This document shows positions 8,734 through 15,260 of a stretch of 20,453 bases of DNA, piece by piece; the first letter of the stretch is position 1; every line of letters begins with the position of its first letter. The notes beneath the pieces are model-generated. The model was not told the origin of the DNA. It did no database searches and saw only the letters and a program-made list of their open reading frames with translations. The translations under genes were made by a program, and so were the position numbers. Source of the DNA: a virus; IMG/VR virus record IMGVR_UViG_3300022744_000617, positions 1-20,453 of that record, one strand, 5' to 3'.

Positions 8734-8942
8734 TTCTTTGGGCCGAGCTTATCAACGGCATTAGCGATAGCGTCCGCGCCGTCTGCCATCACGTCGTTGC
8801 TCGGGTCTTTGTCGGCACGCCACTTCTTAGCGAGTCCGTGCAAGACACCGACGACGAGTTCTTTCAAGACACCGCCGGCGGCGAACACGAGCATCAACAC
8901 AAGCGGGTTGCCAAGCAAGTTCTTTGGGATCAAGTCATTCAT
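8730..8942 (-). CDS. Small holin-like membrane protein
   Basis: A 70-residue protein with one hydrophobic helix at about residues 13-36 (PLVLMLVFAAGGVLKELVVG), then a basic patch (LAKKWRADK) and a polar tail ending in KKLGPKK-like charges (DKLGPKK). I chose the ATG at 8942, which overlaps the previous stop by eight bases, rather than a start 24 codons further upstream, because the upstream part would lie wholly inside the neighbouring gene and is not hydrophobic. Size, single membrane segment and charged tail fit a holin or pinholin, and the neighbouring peptidase gene supports this. The family itself is not recognised; a small membrane-anchored structural protein is possible. Confidence 0.55.
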   Translation of the reverse strand: MNDLIPKNLLGNPLVLMLVFAAGGVLKELVVGVLHGLAKKWRADKDPSNDVMADGADAIANAVDKLGPKK

Positions 8943-9186
8943 CTTCGTGGCTCCGTAGTTTTCTGTGTGGTCCGGTTCTTTCGTCGAGCTTCTCGTTGGC
9001 GCGCTCCATGCCAAGCTCCAGCTTGTCGAGCTTTAGGTTGATCACCCGCAACGCCTCACTATAAAGCTCGCGGGAAATCTTGCTCTCGACGTCACGCTCT
9101 ACGCGGGACACGCGCCACGACATGGCGCCCCACGCGGCACCTGCGCCGAACAATCCGATTGCGCCGCCCATGAGCCATTCCGGCAT
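8935..9186 (-). CDS. Membrane-anchored coiled-coil protein (i-spanin or holin accessory candidate)
   Basis: An 83-residue protein. Residues 5-23 form a glycine/alanine-rich membrane segment and residues 26-70 a charged heptad-like helix (VERDVESKISRELYSEALRV and following), ending in a polar basic tail. This N-in anchor plus periplasmic coiled coil resembles inner-membrane spanins or small accessory proteins of lysis cassettes. A strong ribosome site, AGGAGG, four bases before the ATG, overlaps the stop codon of the previous gene. No embedded outer-membrane spanin frame was recognised nearby; the lipoprotein at 18622-19044 is too far away to pair confidently. Confidence 0.58.
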   Translation of the reverse strand: MPEWLMGGAIGLFGAGAAWGAMSWRVSRVERDVESKISRELYSEALRVINLKLDKLELGMERANEKLDERTGPHRKLRSHEDE

Positions 9187-9194
9187 GCTGCCTC

Positions 9195-9509
9195 CTACGG
9201 TTTTGCTGGCGGTACGTACTTCTCAAAAGGTGCGCCGTCCCAGCCGCCGGCGTTCACGAGCTTGGCGCTCTTGGCGACGGCTTCCACGGCGGAGTCAAAC
9301 GCTGCGCAGTCGTAGGCGATCTCAGTATTCGACACGCCGCCGCTTTCTTTGGGCACGTTCAGGTAACCGAAGCACTCGCCATCATTTGGCTTGTTGATGC
9401 ACATAGAGACGATGTCAGCGTCGCCAATTTGCGCCCCGCTCACGACCGAGACACCGCCGACAACGGCAGCGCCCGCGAGGAATGCAAGAGCGTTTTCTTT
9501 GATACCCAT
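9195..9509 (-). CDS. Exported small cysteine-containing protein
   Basis: A 104-residue protein. The start chosen is the ATG at 9509, which shares one base with the TAA of the previous gene (TAATG); a longer frame begins 49 codons upstream but is entirely overlapped by that gene. The N-terminus MGIKENALAFLAGAAVVGGV is a hydrophobic signal peptide or membrane anchor, with a possible cleavage after SGA at residue 26. Cysteines at about 37, 46 and 68 follow. The rest has no recognised motif. It lies between three signal-peptide genes and the lysis cassette. Possible roles are a periplasmic lysis or exclusion factor, or a virion accessory protein; none can be chosen from the sequence. Confidence 0.6.
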   Translation of the reverse strand: MGIKENALAFLAGAAVVGGVSVVSGAQIGDADIVSMCINKPNDGECFGYLNVPKESGGVSNTEIAYDCAAFDSAVEAVAKSAKLVNAGGWDGAPFEKYVPPAKP

Positions 9510-10279
9510 TAGATGCAACTCCAAAGTGTGTTGGCATACAGACAGTGCATGGACTGGTTGACCGTGAGCGTCGTCGGCGACGTGCGGAGCTTCACCTTGC
9601 CCGCTGAATCGGTGACCACGATCGACGCACTGCCCACGTTCATCAGGTCGAACCATTCACCATCGCGAATCGAGGTTTCGCCAGGTTCATAATTGCAAAC
9701 CGTGCCAGAGGTGCAGTTAAATGATATACTTGAAGACGTAGGAGTAGTCGTATCAAGTGTAGCAGTGGCGTTAGAGATCGTCTGGCGTTGCGTAATCTCT
9801 TGCAGCCCCTCACCGAGCACGCACATTTGATTGGTGCCATCAAGAGTCGGCGAGAGACCATCAGCGGCGCAGAAAATGCGTGTGGATGTAGCAGCATCCG
9901 TCTGGCGACCCGCCAGGATGTTACCGCTGGAAATCTTTAGCTCGCCACCGGAGCCGGCGGACGACTTAAGATACCACTGCGCAACGCTGCCGGTGTCCGG
10001 GCCGAAGTCGCCGCGAACGGTTCCATCAGTAAGCGCCACCTGCACCGCGCCGTCGTGGCGGACCACGCCCGTACCATTTGGGCGCAAGACAAGGTCCTCG
10101 TTCGTGCCGGTCGTGATGTCGACGGAGATGGCTGAAAAGATAAGTTGTGACAGCAGCGTCCCGCCGCTGAATGACCCACCACCACCGCCGTCGCCGTTGA
10201 TGCGACCGGCCATTGCAGACCCGGTCGCGACAAAGGACGCGAGCAGGAAGGCCGCTACGAATCCGATACGCGCGCGCAT
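9509..10279 (-). CDS. Exported tail-fibre-like protein with signal peptide
   Basis: A 256-residue protein. Residues 1-24 are a classical signal peptide: basic start (MRAR), hydrophobic core (IGFVAAFLLASFVATG) and an AMA cleavage site. The mature part begins with a glycine-rich linker and then LVLRPNGTGVVRHDG, a pattern typical of phage tail-fibre and trimeric virion proteins; the C-terminal part (GEWFDLMNVGSASIVVTDSA, then a final LYANTLWSCI strand) is similar to receptor-binding beta folds. Virion proteins of dsDNA phages normally carry no signal peptide, so this combination is odd. The stop and start with neighbours are linked by TAATG and TGATG. It could be exported and then join the virion, or act in the periplasm or cell surface. 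Confidence 0.7.
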   Translation of the reverse strand: MRARIGFVAAFLLASFVATGSAMAGRINGDGGGGGSFSGGTLLSQLIFSAISVDITTGTNEDLVLRPNGTGVVRHDGAVQVALTDGTVRGDFGPDTGSVAQWYLKSSAGSGGELKISSGNILAGRQTDAATSTRIFCAADGLSPTLDGTNQMCVLGEGLQEITQRQTISNATATLDTTTPTSSSISFNCTSGTVCNYEPGETSIRDGEWFDLMNVGSASIVVTDSAGKVKLRTSPTTLTVNQSMHCLYANTLWSCI

Positions 10280-10677
10280 CAGCTACCGCCCAGGCACTTG
10301 ATCGCCTGCGTGCCGCTGGCAACCAAACAGTAAGGCGCACCGCGTGCGGCGTCCGCACTCAGCGAGCTACGCAGACAGGTCGCCGACGTCGTCGAGATGC
10401 ACGGCGCGCTTGTCGTTACGCCAGACCCGCCGACAAAGACCGACGTGGCGCTGTTGTTTTCGCAGTAGACGCTTTGGAAGTTCATCCCCGAAGACGGCGC
10501 GATGGCGGTTGCCGTCGTCGCGCACGTCACAGAGAACGCCTCGAAGTTCTGGAAACCAGACGCCGGCACCTGTTGCGCGGCGACAAGAGACGGAATCGAG
10601 GAAGCGCGCGCGGGTACGAGCGCGACCCCGATCAACAATGCAACAGCAAAAGCCCCAAGAATAAAGGTGCGTCGCAT
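10279..10677 (-). CDS. Exported six-cysteine virion-like protein
   Basis: A 132-residue protein with a signal peptide (MRRTFILGAFAVALLIGVAL, cleavage ARA before S26). The mature part contains the segment SVYCENNSATSVFVGGSGVT, similar in style to small beta-sandwich virion proteins with the N-N-S/T-x-x-V-x-V-G-G pattern. Six cysteines at about 52, 72, 93, 101, 117 and 128 suggest three disulfides formed in the periplasm. A strong ribosome site AGGAG lies before the ATG and overlaps the stop of the upstream gene. Its stop shares a base with the next ATG (TGATG). Function unknown; a decoration or adhesion protein added after export is one possibility. Confidence 0.7.
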   Translation of the reverse strand: MRRTFILGAFAVALLIGVALVPARASSIPSLVAAQQVPASGFQNFEAFSVTCATTATAIAPSSGMNFQSVYCENNSATSVFVGGSGVTTSAPCISTTSATCLRSSLSADAARGAPYCLVASGTQAIKCLGGS

Positions 10678-10686
10678 GTTTTACTC

Positions 10687-11265
10687 CTAGAGAGACTGCA
10701 GTTTGATTACATAGAAATTAGCCGCACGGGTCGTGACCGTATCACCATTTGATCCGCTGTCATAACGGAAGTCATAGGTGTCGCTCAGGCTGGCGCTCAC
10801 AATCTTCTCAACACATCCGAGATTGCCGCGCACGGCCGATGCCGCATAGGTATTGCGCACGATGGGGCTCGCCACGGTGGTAGCGCCGGCGCGCACGCGG
10901 TGCCAGGCACCGAGCACGACAGCGTTGTTAGCCCCGACGACATCGTTAAGGCAAGCGCGCAAGAGGATCTCGCCGACGCCGCAAGAGGCAGCGATCGTGA
11001 AGCTGTTGCTCGCGAGCGTGTACGTGATGCATCCGCTGCCGTCGGTCTCACCCGCCACCATGGGCGCAGCCGTCTTTACGGTGACGTAGGTGCCGGCGGT
11101 AGTGACCGTGGTAACGGTTCCGGTCGCATCGCTGATGCCAGCCGATGCGAACACGGAATCGCCGGCGCTATTGTACTCGCGCGCGAGCGCGTTGCCGGGC
11201 AGGAAGAACGTAGCGAAACCAAGCGTGAGCGTTGCAGCCAGTGCGTATTTCAAAACATTCTTCAT
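10687..11265 (-). CDS. Exported beta-rich protein with signal peptide
   Basis: A 192-residue protein whose first 28 residues form a signal peptide (MKNVLKYALAATLTLGFATF, cleavage site ALA before R29). The mature part is rich in V, T, A and G with four cysteines, and its C-terminus (DTYDFRYDSGSNGDTVTT followed by a YVIKLQSL strand) looks like the last strands of a jelly-roll of the C1q or TNF-like kind often found in secreted or surface proteins. The ribosome site AAGGAG is strong and contains the stop codon of the upstream gene. It is the first of four successive exported-protein genes. No family is recognised with confidence, and the jelly-roll reading is an inference. Confidence 0.68.
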   Translation of the reverse strand: MKNVLKYALAATLTLGFATFFLPGNALAREYNSAGDSVFASAGISDATGTVTTVTTAGTYVTVKTAAPMVAGETDGSGCITYTLASNSFTIAASCGVGEILLRACLNDVVGANNAVVLGAWHRVRAGATTVASPIVRNTYAASAVRGNLGCVEKIVSASLSDTYDFRYDSGSNGDTVTTRAANFYVIKLQSL

Positions 11266-11275
11266 TGCCTACTCC

Positions 11276-11515
11276 TTAGCGCCGTCGCGCTTCGTTGATG
11301 TATTCGTGCATGGGTCGCGTGTGGCCTTTGTCCGCATCACGCGCCATGGCGGACGCAATACGGTGCGCGGTCTCAGAATTGACCACGGTGCTGGTGCCAT
11401 TGGTCAGCATGCGAGCAAGTGCAGGCTCTGCCTTCTGTGCGATGTCGGCAGCGAGAGCGTCGGCTGCGTCTTTGCGGATCTGCTTTTCGCCGTTCTCGGA
11501 CTTACGCTTCGACAT
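11276..11515 (-). CDS. Small charged helical protein, unknown
   Basis: A 79-residue basic, alanine-rich, mostly helical protein starting MSKRKSENGEKQIRKDAADA. No signal peptide or known motif. Its start overlaps the end of the 172-residue gene by 14 bases, and a GGAAG ribosome site sits six bases before the ATG. It lies between the capsid gene and the exported-protein genes. A small head-completion or DNA-binding role is conceivable, but there is no direct support for either. Confidence 0.6.
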   Translation of the reverse strand: MSKRKSENGEKQIRKDAADALAADIAQKAEPALARMLTNGTSTVVNSETAHRIASAMARDADKGHTRPMHEYINEARRR

Positions 11516-12020
11516 TTGGCACTTCCTTCTTTGGTCGCTGAATCTTTGGCGCGTCTTGCTTCGCTTTGTTCACGACGGTGGCGAGCAAGTCGATCATCTC
11601 TTTGGCGTTGTGCTTGTTGCTTTGCAGTTGATTCTTCTCTCGAAGCGCCACGTTCTTGTGAATCAGCGCGACGTGCTCTTGCGTGAGCACCGGCCAGTCA
11701 GCCAGCGGGTCGCCGGGGAATGCCGGCTCGATGGGCTTCGGCACGTAGCTAATCTCAGCGTCGAATGCGTCGCTTGACGCAACACGCTCGCCAGCAACAA
11801 AGATTGGCTGTTTGTCCTTGCCCTTCTTAGCCATGATGTTCATGGCACTTGAGCGGCGACCGTGCGGGACGATGCCTTCCCCTTGGCGGTAGCTGCCGCC
11901 GTCGTCTGGGATGAGGTAGCTAAATCCGTCCGTTGTAGAGATAACGGACAGCATGCGCGGTCGCTTGGCGAGCTTGCGAACCTTTGCGAGAACGTCATCG
12001 AGATCGTCGTTGTCAATCAT
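11502..12020 (-). CDS. Unknown protein downstream of major capsid
   Basis: A 172-residue protein, acidic at the N-terminus (MIDNDDLDDVLAKVRKLAK) and basic with lysines towards the end. An AAGGGG ribosome site precedes the ATG at 12020. Immediately downstream of the capsid gene, genes usually encode head decoration, head-tail completion or DNA-binding proteins. The middle (SYVPKPIEPAFPGDPLADWP) is proline-rich and probably extended, followed by a charged helix around residues 115-155. No family was recognised. Confidence 0.6.
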   Translation of the reverse strand: MIDNDDLDDVLAKVRKLAKRPRMLSVISTTDGFSYLIPDDGGSYRQGEGIVPHGRRSSAMNIMAKKGKDKQPIFVAGERVASSDAFDAEISYVPKPIEPAFPGDPLADWPVLTQEHVALIHKNVALREKNQLQSNKHNAKEMIDLLATVVNKAKQDAPKIQRPKKEVPNVEA

Positions 12021-12058
12021 TTGTTTCCCCTTCTATCGGTTGTCAGTTCGGCCGCGAA

Positions 12059-13063
12059 TTACGGCGCGTCGGTAACAATCTTCACAGCGTTCAAGTCGAC
12101 GAGCTCGGCGCACAAGTAGTGAGCCGTGGTCACGACGTCGACCGCACGCAGCAAGAGGTTGACATGCGCGCGCGTCATGAGCGGTGCCTTTTCCAGGTAC
12201 ACGAAGGCGCCGGGACGGCCCATGTACTTAGGCGCGTCGGGGGCTTCGTCGCCACCGAGGACACCGAAGCAACCGACGACGTCCGCGCCCGAGTTCGCGG
12301 TGACCGCAAGCTCGTAGTCGTACGTCGACACTGGACGGCCGAGCAGCTCACCAATGTAGCCGGCGCCGCGCGAGTCTTGCGCGTTCATCAGGTTATTTTG
12401 CGCCTGGCTGTTCCACAGATTCGACAGGCCCGTACCCGTGCCCGCCATCGCTTCCGTGTTCACGTCGTTAACCTGAATCTCGTGCAACACGTATTGCGCT
12501 TCTTGGATGCCGCGCAACGGTTGGTTGATACGGAACTGGTATTGTGCCGCCATCAGGTTCGCGATCGAGCAATCAACGCCGGTCGAACCAACCGAGGTTG
12601 ACAGGCCGGTCATGAGTGCAAGCGCGTCCGCCTCCATCTTCTGCATGGCCATCGGGATGTGCTCGTTGATGATCGGCTCAAGCATGCCCGTGAGTTGGTC
12701 AGTATTGCCGTCGACGAACATGCGTTGCACTTGCTCGAACGGAACACCGAGCGCGAGCGATGCCGCGTTCTCGGTAACTTGGCTCAAGATCGCCACGCCT
12801 TCCGTCGGGGTGACGGACACCGACGTGCCGAGCGACAGCGCAGTGTTGCTCGAAAGCGCGGTTCCTTCCGTGCCTGCCGACGCAGCGCCCAGATCGCCTT
12901 GCTTGAAGTAGCGCTTAAGGGGCGCATTCAAGCCGGAGATCGAATCCTTGTGAAACTTCGCAAGGAAGATGAACTTGGGGATATTCGCGAGGATGGCGCG
13001 CTGCGCCATCACCTCGGTACGGGTGTATGCGGAAAGTGTAGATGCAGTGGTCTCGTTGGCCAT
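12059..13063 (-). CDS. Major capsid protein
   Basis: A 334-residue protein directly after the scaffold gene, the standard position of the HK97-fold capsid subunit. The N-terminus (ANETTASTLSAYTRTEVMAQ) has no signal or long delta-domain, in keeping with a separate scaffold gene. A central LSLGTSVSVTPTEGVAILSQ region followed by the helical ASLALGVPFEQVQ stretch and a C-terminal domain with APLMTRAHVNLLLRAVDVVT fits capsid proteins of tailed phages, although I cannot name the subfamily. A ribosome site GAGGG lies four bases before the ATG. It is followed by only 38 bases before the next gene, and no terminator was seen there. Confidence 0.82.
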   Translation of the reverse strand: MANETTASTLSAYTRTEVMAQRAILANIPKFIFLAKFHKDSISGLNAPLKRYFKQGDLGAASAGTEGTALSSNTALSLGTSVSVTPTEGVAILSQVTENAASLALGVPFEQVQRMFVDGNTDQLTGMLEPIINEHIPMAMQKMEADALALMTGLSTSVGSTGVDCSIANLMAAQYQFRINQPLRGIQEAQYVLHEIQVNDVNTEAMAGTGTGLSNLWNSQAQNNLMNAQDSRGAGYIGELLGRPVSTYDYELAVTANSGADVVGCFGVLGGDEAPDAPKYMGRPGAFVYLEKAPLMTRAHVNLLLRAVDVVTTAHYLCAELVDLNAVKIVTDAP

Positions 13064-13079
13064 TAGTCCCTCGTGTTAG

Positions 13080-13766
13080 TTACATCCCAAAGAAACCAAA
13101 CTTGCTTGTCTTCTTGCTCGTCACCTGGCTTTCAACTTGGGCCAGGTATTCTGTGGGATATTTGCGGCGCGCTTCGGCAACAGTGATTTGTTTGCTTTCG
13201 ATCATCGCCACCAGATCGACAGAGTGAGTCGCAGGCGCGGGTGCCGCTGAAGGCGGGGGCTTGCGCGTCGGCAAAGAAGGGGAAGAAGATGCATCCGCAT
13301 TCGCCCCCCGCGCCTGCGTTTGTTCGTAGAATGCGACGAACGCAGACTTGGCTGGCAAGCCTTCGATCCCGTCAAGCACTCTCTTGGCATTTTCGTCCAT
13401 CGTCTCAGTGGCGCGCTCGATGCGCTTAGTCTCAGACTCGCGCCACGCCTTGCCGTAGCCGGCGTCTGGCTGCACAGCGGCATAGGCTGCTTTCAAGTCT
13501 TCCAGTTCTTTAGTGCGAATCGCCAAGAGCTCGGCATGTTTGCCGCTCGCCTCAAGGTCTTTCTTGTGCGCCTCTGCTGCCGCCGTCTCAGCGGCAAGCC
13601 GGGCCGCGAGCTCGCGTTCTGCCTTCTCGGCACGCTGCGCATAGCTCGCGAGCGCCGCAGTTGTTGCATCATTGATCGGGGGTGCAGATACGTTATTGCC
13701 ACCCGTCTCGACGACGGGTTGCGCTGTACCATTTACCTTTGAATCCGCCGCTTCTGCTGCTGCCAT
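13080..13766 (-). CDS. Capsid scaffold protein
   Basis: A 228-residue, alanine- and glutamate-rich protein next to the capsid gene. It has a disordered N-terminus, a long coiled-coil-like helix at about residues 41-100 (KAERELAARLAAETAAAEAH), a proline-rich hinge near 165-180, and a C-terminal basic helix ending TSKKTSKFGFFGM, the layout of assembly scaffolds that bind capsid subunits through a short C-terminal helix. No protease motif was seen in it or in a neighbour, so scaffold exit without processing is likely. The ribosome site GGAG stands seven bases before the ATG; the 55-base gap upstream carries a palindrome listed separately. Confidence 0.8.
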   Translation of the reverse strand: MAAAEAADSKVNGTAQPVVETGGNNVSAPPINDATTAALASYAQRAEKAERELAARLAAETAAAEAHKKDLEASGKHAELLAIRTKELEDLKAAYAAVQPDAGYGKAWRESETKRIERATETMDENAKRVLDGIEGLPAKSAFVAFYEQTQARGANADASSSPSLPTRKPPPSAAPAPATHSVDLVAMIESKQITVAEARRKYPTEYLAQVESQVTSKKTSKFGFFGM

Positions 13767-13794
13767 AGTGTTTCTCCGCCTTCTTAAGTGCAGA

Positions 13795-13807
13795 GATACA
13801 CTGTATC
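13795..13807. promoter_or_regulatory. Palindrome GATACACTGTATC upstream of scaffold gene
   Basis: A 13-base inverted repeat with a single central base lies in the short gap before the scaffold gene, 29 bases from its ATG. Its core TACACTGTA also occurs just before the small terminase start (18540-18548). It may be an operator or part of an internal promoter supplying extra scaffold and capsid protein. Only sequence symmetry supports it. Confidence 0.35.
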
Positions 13808-13821
13808 AAATTGGTCCGCAA

Positions 13822-14472
13822 CTATTCCGCGCCGGATGTGCCTCGCCCACCAAACTTGAACATACCCAGACGCAACAGTTGACGGAAAATGTCCCGGCGT
13901 TGGTCCGGTGATAGGCCAAGCCAGGGTCGGGGTGGACGACCGTTGCCGCCGTAGTGGATGTAGCGCCCAAGCAGGTTCCATTGTGGCGAGCGGTTGCCGG
14001 TGCGCACTGCCTTGCCGCGCTGTCTCGATACACCATAGCGCTCGGTTTCCCGGGCCGATGCGCGTGCAAGAGCCTGGCGCTTTTTGTACGCGGCAGACCC
14101 GCCGCTTTCTCCCTTGGCGCGTGCCACCTGCGAAGCCTTTGCCGCCGGCGTCGACACCTCCGCCGATGTGCCCGCGCCCGAGCCAAACGTCAGCGTGAGC
14201 ACGTTGCCGGACAGGTCTTTTTGTAGCCGCTTCACGCTGCCCATGAGTCCGCCAGTCAGGCGTAGGTCTACGTTCTGCGCCTCACCCATGGCGGCTAACT
14301 TCGCCTTCCACTCAGGCGAGTAGTCAGCGAGCGGATTGCCGTGGATGTCAAGGCCAGCCTGCACCCGCTGGCGGATGGCGCCCGGCACGATGGCAGATAG
14401 GAAGTCTGCGATCTTCGGCCAGTTGGGCGTTGGCTTTCCGCTCGCGCCGACAAACGTGATCGAGCTCGCCAC
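13822..14472 (-). CDS. Virion morphogenesis protein (Mu gpG / P2 gpS-like)
   Basis: A 216-residue basic protein. The N-terminal part (FLSAIVPGAIRQRVQAGLDI, then GNPLADYSPEWKAK) and the late motif RPWLGLSPDQRRDI near residues 182-195 match the pattern of the phage virion morphogenesis or tail completion family found in Mu and P2. In Mu the gene likewise follows the MuF minor head gene, as here. The start is GTG at 14472, with GAGG seven bases upstream overlapping the stop of the MuF gene. The middle is rich in basic and serine residues (about 120-165) and may touch DNA or head protein. It probably acts in head completion or head-tail joining. Confidence 0.75.
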   Translation of the reverse strand: MASSITFVGASGKPTPNWPKIADFLSAIVPGAIRQRVQAGLDIHGNPLADYSPEWKAKLAAMGEAQNVDLRLTGGLMGSVKRLQKDLSGNVLTLTFGSGAGTSAEVSTPAAKASQVARAKGESGGSAAYKKRQALARASARETERYGVSRQRGKAVRTGNRSPQWNLLGRYIHYGGNGRPPRPWLGLSPDQRRDIFRQLLRLGMFKFGGRGTSGAE

Positions 14473-14474
14473 AG

Positions 14475-15260
14475 CTACACCTCGACGATCTCAATCCCCT
14501 GTGCCTCTGCCTCAGATCGCAGCATAGCAGCCCACGAGTGACGGCAATTATACCCGCCACCGAATGTCTCAGCGTCTAAATCTGTACCATTATCTAGCTT
14601 GCCTAGATCGTCCAACCGTACAGCTTTACCCACGTATTCCGCGCAGAAGTCTCGCGTCTTTTGATCGTCTGGCCCGACGTACAACATGACAATGGGTTCG
14701 CCGGCGGCATCTTGTGCGGCTGTTGCATCGTCGACGGCGACCTTCCGGCCCGCGCCCATGATCGCCGCGTCGACCGCTGCCTGCGCCTTGGCAAACGAGG
14801 CATGCACCGCATCGGCCACATTCGCGATCGCATTGTCGAGGCTGTCTCCGGTCGTAACCCCGAGGCGCATTGCCTCTGCGATCTGATCGGCGCCCTTGCT
14901 AAACGCGTCGGTGACCTCTGCCATCTGGCCGCTGATGATCCCCTCGATCTCGCGCACCACGTCGGGGTTGAAGTCTCCCATGTCGAGACTGTCAGCCACC
15001 GCGCGCGCGGCATCGAGTGCGGCCCTGTCGACCTCGGTTGCGATGGACGCAAGCGCTTGCTCTTCCATGGCGCGCACAATCTGCGATCGAATCTTGCTTG
15101 CGTTCGCCAGCGCCTCTTTGTCCGACAGCAAAGCAGAGTCGCCGCGCTCGGTGTCGAGCTTCGACACGAGTGCGGTGATCTGTTTGATCAGCGCGCGCTC
15201 GATTTGCTCTAGCGCGCGCTTTGCCGCATCGGCTGCCTTGCTGCCGTCTTCATTCGCCAT
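14475..15260 (-). CDS. Minor head protein (MuF-like)
   Basis: A 261-residue protein next to the portal. The C-terminal motif GGGYNCRHSW at about residues 234-243, preceded by TRDFCAEYVGK near 202-212, is the characteristic Mu gpF-like (SPP1 gp7) domain that binds the portal. The N-terminal two thirds is helical and alanine-rich. The ATG at 15260 overlaps the end of the portal gene by 11 bases and has only a weak ribosome site, suggesting translational coupling to portal synthesis. No toxin or ADP-ribosyl domain is fused to the C-terminus, in contrast to some MuF proteins. Confidence 0.85.
   Translation of the reverse strand: MANEDGSKAADAAKRALEQIERALIKQITALVSKLDTERGDSALLSDKEALANASKIRSQIVRAMEEQALASIATEVDRAALDAARAVADSLDMGDFNPDVVREIEGIISGQMAEVTDAFSKGADQIAEAMRLGVTTGDSLDNAIANVADAVHASFAKAQAAVDAAIMGAGRKVAVDDATAAQDAAGEPIVMLYVGPDDQKTRDFCAEYVGKAVRLDDLGKLDNGTDLDAETFGGGYNCRHSWAAMLRSEAEAQGIEIVEV

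Noticed and set aside
9510-9656. Upstream extension of the 104-residue exported protein
   Set aside because: The extra 49 codons are wholly inside the preceding gene, are not hydrophobic, and would bury the signal-like segment; the TAATG junction favours the ATG at 9509.
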